The notes below the pieces were generated by a model. It was not told where the DNA came from, made no database searches, and saw only the letters and a list, made by a program, of their open reading frames with translations. From Thermoflexales bacterium (lineage in GTDB: Bacteria > Chloroflexota > Anaerolineae > J036 > Brachytrichaceae), in assembly GCA_017998555.1 (NCBI GenBank), contig JAGOCU010000087.1, positions 1 through 8,022 of the forward strand: a stretch of 8,022 bases of DNA, in the 5' to 3' direction. Made by a program: the position numbers and the translations under genes. Of this stretch, positions 6,039 to 8,022 are shown in pieces; position 1 is the first letter of the stretch, and every line of letters begins with the position of its first letter.

Positions 6039-6065
6039 TACCCAAGTATCGCGAGGAGAACACAA

Positions 6066-6287
6066 ATGAACAGCAAAACCGTGAGCGTTCCGAACATCGG
6101 CTGCGACGGCTGCGTCCGAACCATCCAGAACGAGATCAAGGAAGTCGCCGGCGTCGTCGAAGTCAAAGCCGACCTGAAGACCAAGCTCGTTTCGGTCAAG
6201 TGGGATGACAAAACCAATTGGCAGACCATCGCCGGCAAACTCGCAGAAATCGAGTACCCGGCTGTCGAACTGGCAAATCCCGCCTAA
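6066..6287 (+). CDS. copZ: CopZ-like copper chaperone (single heavy-metal-associated domain)
   Basis: A 73-residue protein made of one ferredoxin-like HMA fold (beta-alpha-beta-beta-alpha-beta). It binds Cu(I) in the cytoplasm and passes it to the N-terminal domains of the exporting ATPase. The metal site is C13-D-G-C16 in NIGCDGC, the CxxC of the family but without the Met-Thr that precedes the first cysteine in canonical MTCxxC sites. The C-terminal LAEIEYPA carries the tyrosine often found near the metal loop in CopZ proteins. The start is firm: GAGGAG at 6053-6058 lies seven bases before the ATG. copA follows 43 bp downstream on the same strand, which supports the copper role; the C6/G7 dyad upstream is the likely control site. 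A zinc- or mercury-binding HMA protein is the alternative, less likely given the neighbour. Confidence 0.93.
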   Translation: MNSKTVSVPNIGCDGCVRTIQNEIKEVAGVVEVKADLKTKLVSVKWDDKTNWQTIAGKLAEIEYPAVELANPA

Positions 6288-6295
6288 TGAAACCA

Positions 6296-6322
6296 ACCGG
6301 CGAACCCAGCGGGTCGTCCGGT
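6296..6322 (+). other. Small stem-loop in the copZ-copA gap
   Basis: ACCGG (6296-6300) pairs with CCGGT (6318-6322), and ACCC (6304-6307) pairs with GGGT (6311-6314), separated by a 3x3 internal loop, with an AGC terminal loop. It lies between the copZ stop and the copA start, in the region where a copA Shine-Dalgarno would be expected; none strong is seen. It could protect the copZ 3' end or lower copA translation so that chaperone exceeds pump. It is short and GC-rich, so chance is possible. Confidence 0.35.
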
Positions 6323-6330
6323 AACGCAAC

Positions 6331-8022
6331 ATGACCGAGTCAACCCTTCGCTCCATCGACCTGCCCATCACCGGGATGACCTGCGCCAACTGCGCAACGA
6401 CGGTCGAACGGGTCCTGCGGAAAACCCCGGGTGTCTCCGGCGCCGCTGTCAACTACGCCAATGAACGGGCGTCTGCGCAGTTCGACCCGGCCCAGGTTTC
6501 GGCTTCGGCCCTGATCGAACGCGTTCGGAACGCAGGCTACAACGTCGCCACGGCCAAGGCCGATCTGCCCTTGCTGGGCATGACCTGCGCCAATTGCGCC
6601 AACACGATCGAGCGCACCTTGAAGAAGATGCCCGGGATGGCGGTGGCCTCGGTGAACTACGCGAGCGAGCGCGCCTCAGTCGAGTATGTGCCCGGCGCAG
6701 TCGGCATCGCCGACATGGTGGCTGCGGTGCGCCGGGCCGGCTACGACGTGGTGACTGCCGCGGCCGAAGAAAACGGGCAGGACCTGGATGCGGAGGGATT
6801 GGCCCGGGCGGCCGATATCGACGCCCGTTGGCGGCGGGTTGTTGTGGGGTTTCTGTTTGGCGTGCCCTCAATCGTGCTGGCGATGGGCCGCGATTTCGGG
6901 CTGCTGAACAACCTGATCCCGATGACGTTTCTGCACAGCTCGGCCTTTCACTGGCTGCTGTTCGCGCTGGCCCTGCCCGTCCAGCTCTACGTGGGCTATC
7001 CCTTCTTCACGCATGCCTACAAGGCTTTGCGCAATGGCGCGGCCAACATGGACGTGCTGGTCTCGCTGGGATCGGGCGCGGCATTCTTGTACTCGTTGTA
7101 TGTGACCGTCTTCAATACCGGCGGGCATGTCTACTTCGAGACCGCGGCCCTGATTCTCGCCCTTATCAGCGTGGGCAAGTGGATCGAAGCGAAGGCCAAG
7201 GGCCGCACCAGCGAGGCGATCAAACACCTGGTCAATCTGCGGCCAAAGACCGCCCGGGTCGTGCGGGATGGCGCGGAGGTCGAGATTCCGGCGTCGCGCC
7301 TGACCATCGGTGATCTCGTCGTGGTCCGCCCCGGCGAGCGCATTCCGACCGACGGGGTCGTGGTGAGCGGGGGTTCCTCGGTGGACGAAAGCGTCATCAC
7401 GGGTGAGAGTGTTCCGCGCGACAAGCGCCCCGGCGATACGGTTACTGGCGCCACCATCAACAAGGAAGGCGCGCTCCGAATCGAAGCGACCCGGGTTGGC
7501 CGCGACACCGCCCTCGCCCAGATCATCCGGCTTGTTGAGCAGGCCCAGGGCAGCAAGGCTCCCATCCAGGCGCTCGCGGATCGGGTGTCGGCGATCTTCG
7601 TGCCGGCTGTCCTCGTCATCGCCCTACTGACCTACATCGCCAACATCCTGATCACCCAGAATTTCGAGACCGCCCTCGTCAACGCGGTCGCGGTGCTGGT
7701 CATCGCCTGCCCGTGCGCGCTGGGTCTGGCCACGCCGACGGCGATCGTGGTTGGGATGGGGCGCGGCGCCGAGAACGGCATTCTGTTCAAGAACAGCGAG
7801 AGCCTCGAGCGCGCGTCCGCATTGACGACGATCGCGCTGGACAAGACGGGGACCATCACTCGCGGCGAGCCCGCCCTTGTGGAGCGGGCTGCTGCGTTTG
7901 GCAGCGAACTGGCATCCGATGAGGTCCTGCGACTGGCGGCAAGCGTGGAGAAGGCCAGCGAGCATCCGCTCGCCCAGGCGATTGTGCGCGCCGCGGCCGA
8001 ACTGAAGCTCAAGCTCGCTCCG
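6331..8022 (+). CDS. copA: CopA, Cu(I)-exporting P1B-type ATPase, N-terminal 564 residues, cut by window edge
   Basis: Pumps Cu(I) out of the cytoplasm using ATP. ATG 6331 is the first start after an in-frame TAA at 6322. Order: HMA1 with GMTCANC (C18, C21), HMA2 with GMTCANC (C86, C89), membrane helices near 168-186, 205-226, 239-260 and 268-286, the actuator domain with TGES (357-360), helices near 411-431 and 450-475 with the transport motif CPC (460-462), the phosphorylated aspartate D504 in DKTGT, and SEHP with H545-P546 in the nucleotide-binding domain. The frame is still open at 8022. The hinge GDGxND and the last two helices, whose residues complete Cu(I) specificity, are outside, so specificity rests on CPC, paired HMA domains and the copZ neighbour. 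The two HMA domains are clearly tandem duplicates. The weak ribosome-binding site suggests lower translation than copZ. Confidence 0.96.
   Translation, partial: MTESTLRSIDLPITGMTCANCATTVERVLRKTPGVSGAAVNYANERASAQFDPAQVSASALIERVRNAGYNVATAKADLPLLGMTCANCANTIERTLKKMPGMAVASVNYASERASVEYVPGAVGIADMVAAVRRAGYDVVTAAAEENGQDLDAEGLARAADIDARWRRVVVGFLFGVPSIVLAMGRDFGLLNNLIPMTFLHSSAFHWLLFALALPVQLYVGYPFFTHAYKALRNGAANMDVLVSLGSGAAFLYSLYVTVFNTGGHVYFETAALILALISVGKWIEAKAKGRTSEAIKHLVNLRPKTARVVRDGAEVEIPASRLTIGDLVVVRPGERIPTDGVVVSGGSSVDESVITGESVPRDKRPGDTVTGATINKEGALRIEATRVGRDTALAQIIRLVEQAQGSKAPIQALADRVSAIFVPAVLVIALLTYIANILITQNFETALVNAVAVLVIACPCALGLATPTAIVVGMGRGAENGILFKNSESLERASALTTIALDKTGTITRGEPALVERAAAFGSELASDEVLRLAASVEKASEHPLAQAIVRAAAELKLKLAP

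Noticed and set aside
5970..6452. Upstream extension of the LCP frame on the minus strand (161 extra residues)
   Set aside because: It is antisense to copZ and the copA start, has no LCP-like features, and the expected basic start plus membrane span begins at ATG 5969.
6594..7313. Plus-strand frame of 239 codons overlapping copA
   Set aside because: Out-of-frame shadow; the copA frame holds HMA, TGES, CPC and DKTGT motifs across the same bases.
1..8022. Hidden defence, phage, CRISPR or biosynthetic system
   Set aside because: All substantial frames are accounted for by housekeeping, envelope and copper genes; no spaced repeats, integrase, att-like repeats or RNA genes were seen.

Overview
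The window is GC-rich, densely coded chromosomal DNA, most probably from a member of the Chloroflexota (Anaerolineae-like). I infer this from remembered family character only: the small CopZ with its GCDGC site and EIEYP tail, the divergent class IV aminotransferase with a GAYTTFRTY N-terminus, and a Chloroflexota-style multi-pass membrane protein. No phage, transposon, CRISPR array, tRNA or rRNA is visible. No stretch over 300 bases lacks a gene.

Layout. (1) A leftward unit occupies 1-3656. In transcription order it holds a polytopic membrane protein of unknown function, a PfkB-family sugar kinase closest to pseudouridine kinase, a cyclophilin peptidyl-prolyl isomerase, and acetyl-CoA synthetase, which is cut off by the left edge. 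The first two genes are tightly coupled (12 bp gap). Each of the next two gaps holds a long, nearly perfect hairpin without a U-tract. (2) A rightward class IV PLP aminotransferase (3664-4500) starts head-to-head with the membrane protein gene, a few bases away, over a shared A/T-rich -10-like sequence. (3) A leftward LytR-CpsA-Psr (LCP) cell-wall ligase (4584-5969) converges on the aminotransferase. A bidirectional hairpin terminator separates them. (4) A rightward copper-efflux pair, copZ then copA (6066-8022, copA cut by the right edge), follows a striking C6/G7-centred palindrome that resembles a CsoR-type operator.

How the genes work together. Only the copper module is clearly a joint system: CopZ carries Cu(I) in the cytoplasm and hands it to the P1B-type ATPase CopA for export. 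The other genes are metabolic or envelope housekeeping: acetate activation, nucleoside or sugar phosphorylation, protein folding, amino-acid or folate metabolism, and polymer attachment to the wall. I see no evidence of an undescribed multi-gene system. The points most worth a second look are the palindrome upstream of copZ, the overlapping divergent start region with possible leaderless starts, the non-canonical active site of the aminotransferase, and the U-tract-less hairpins between genes.
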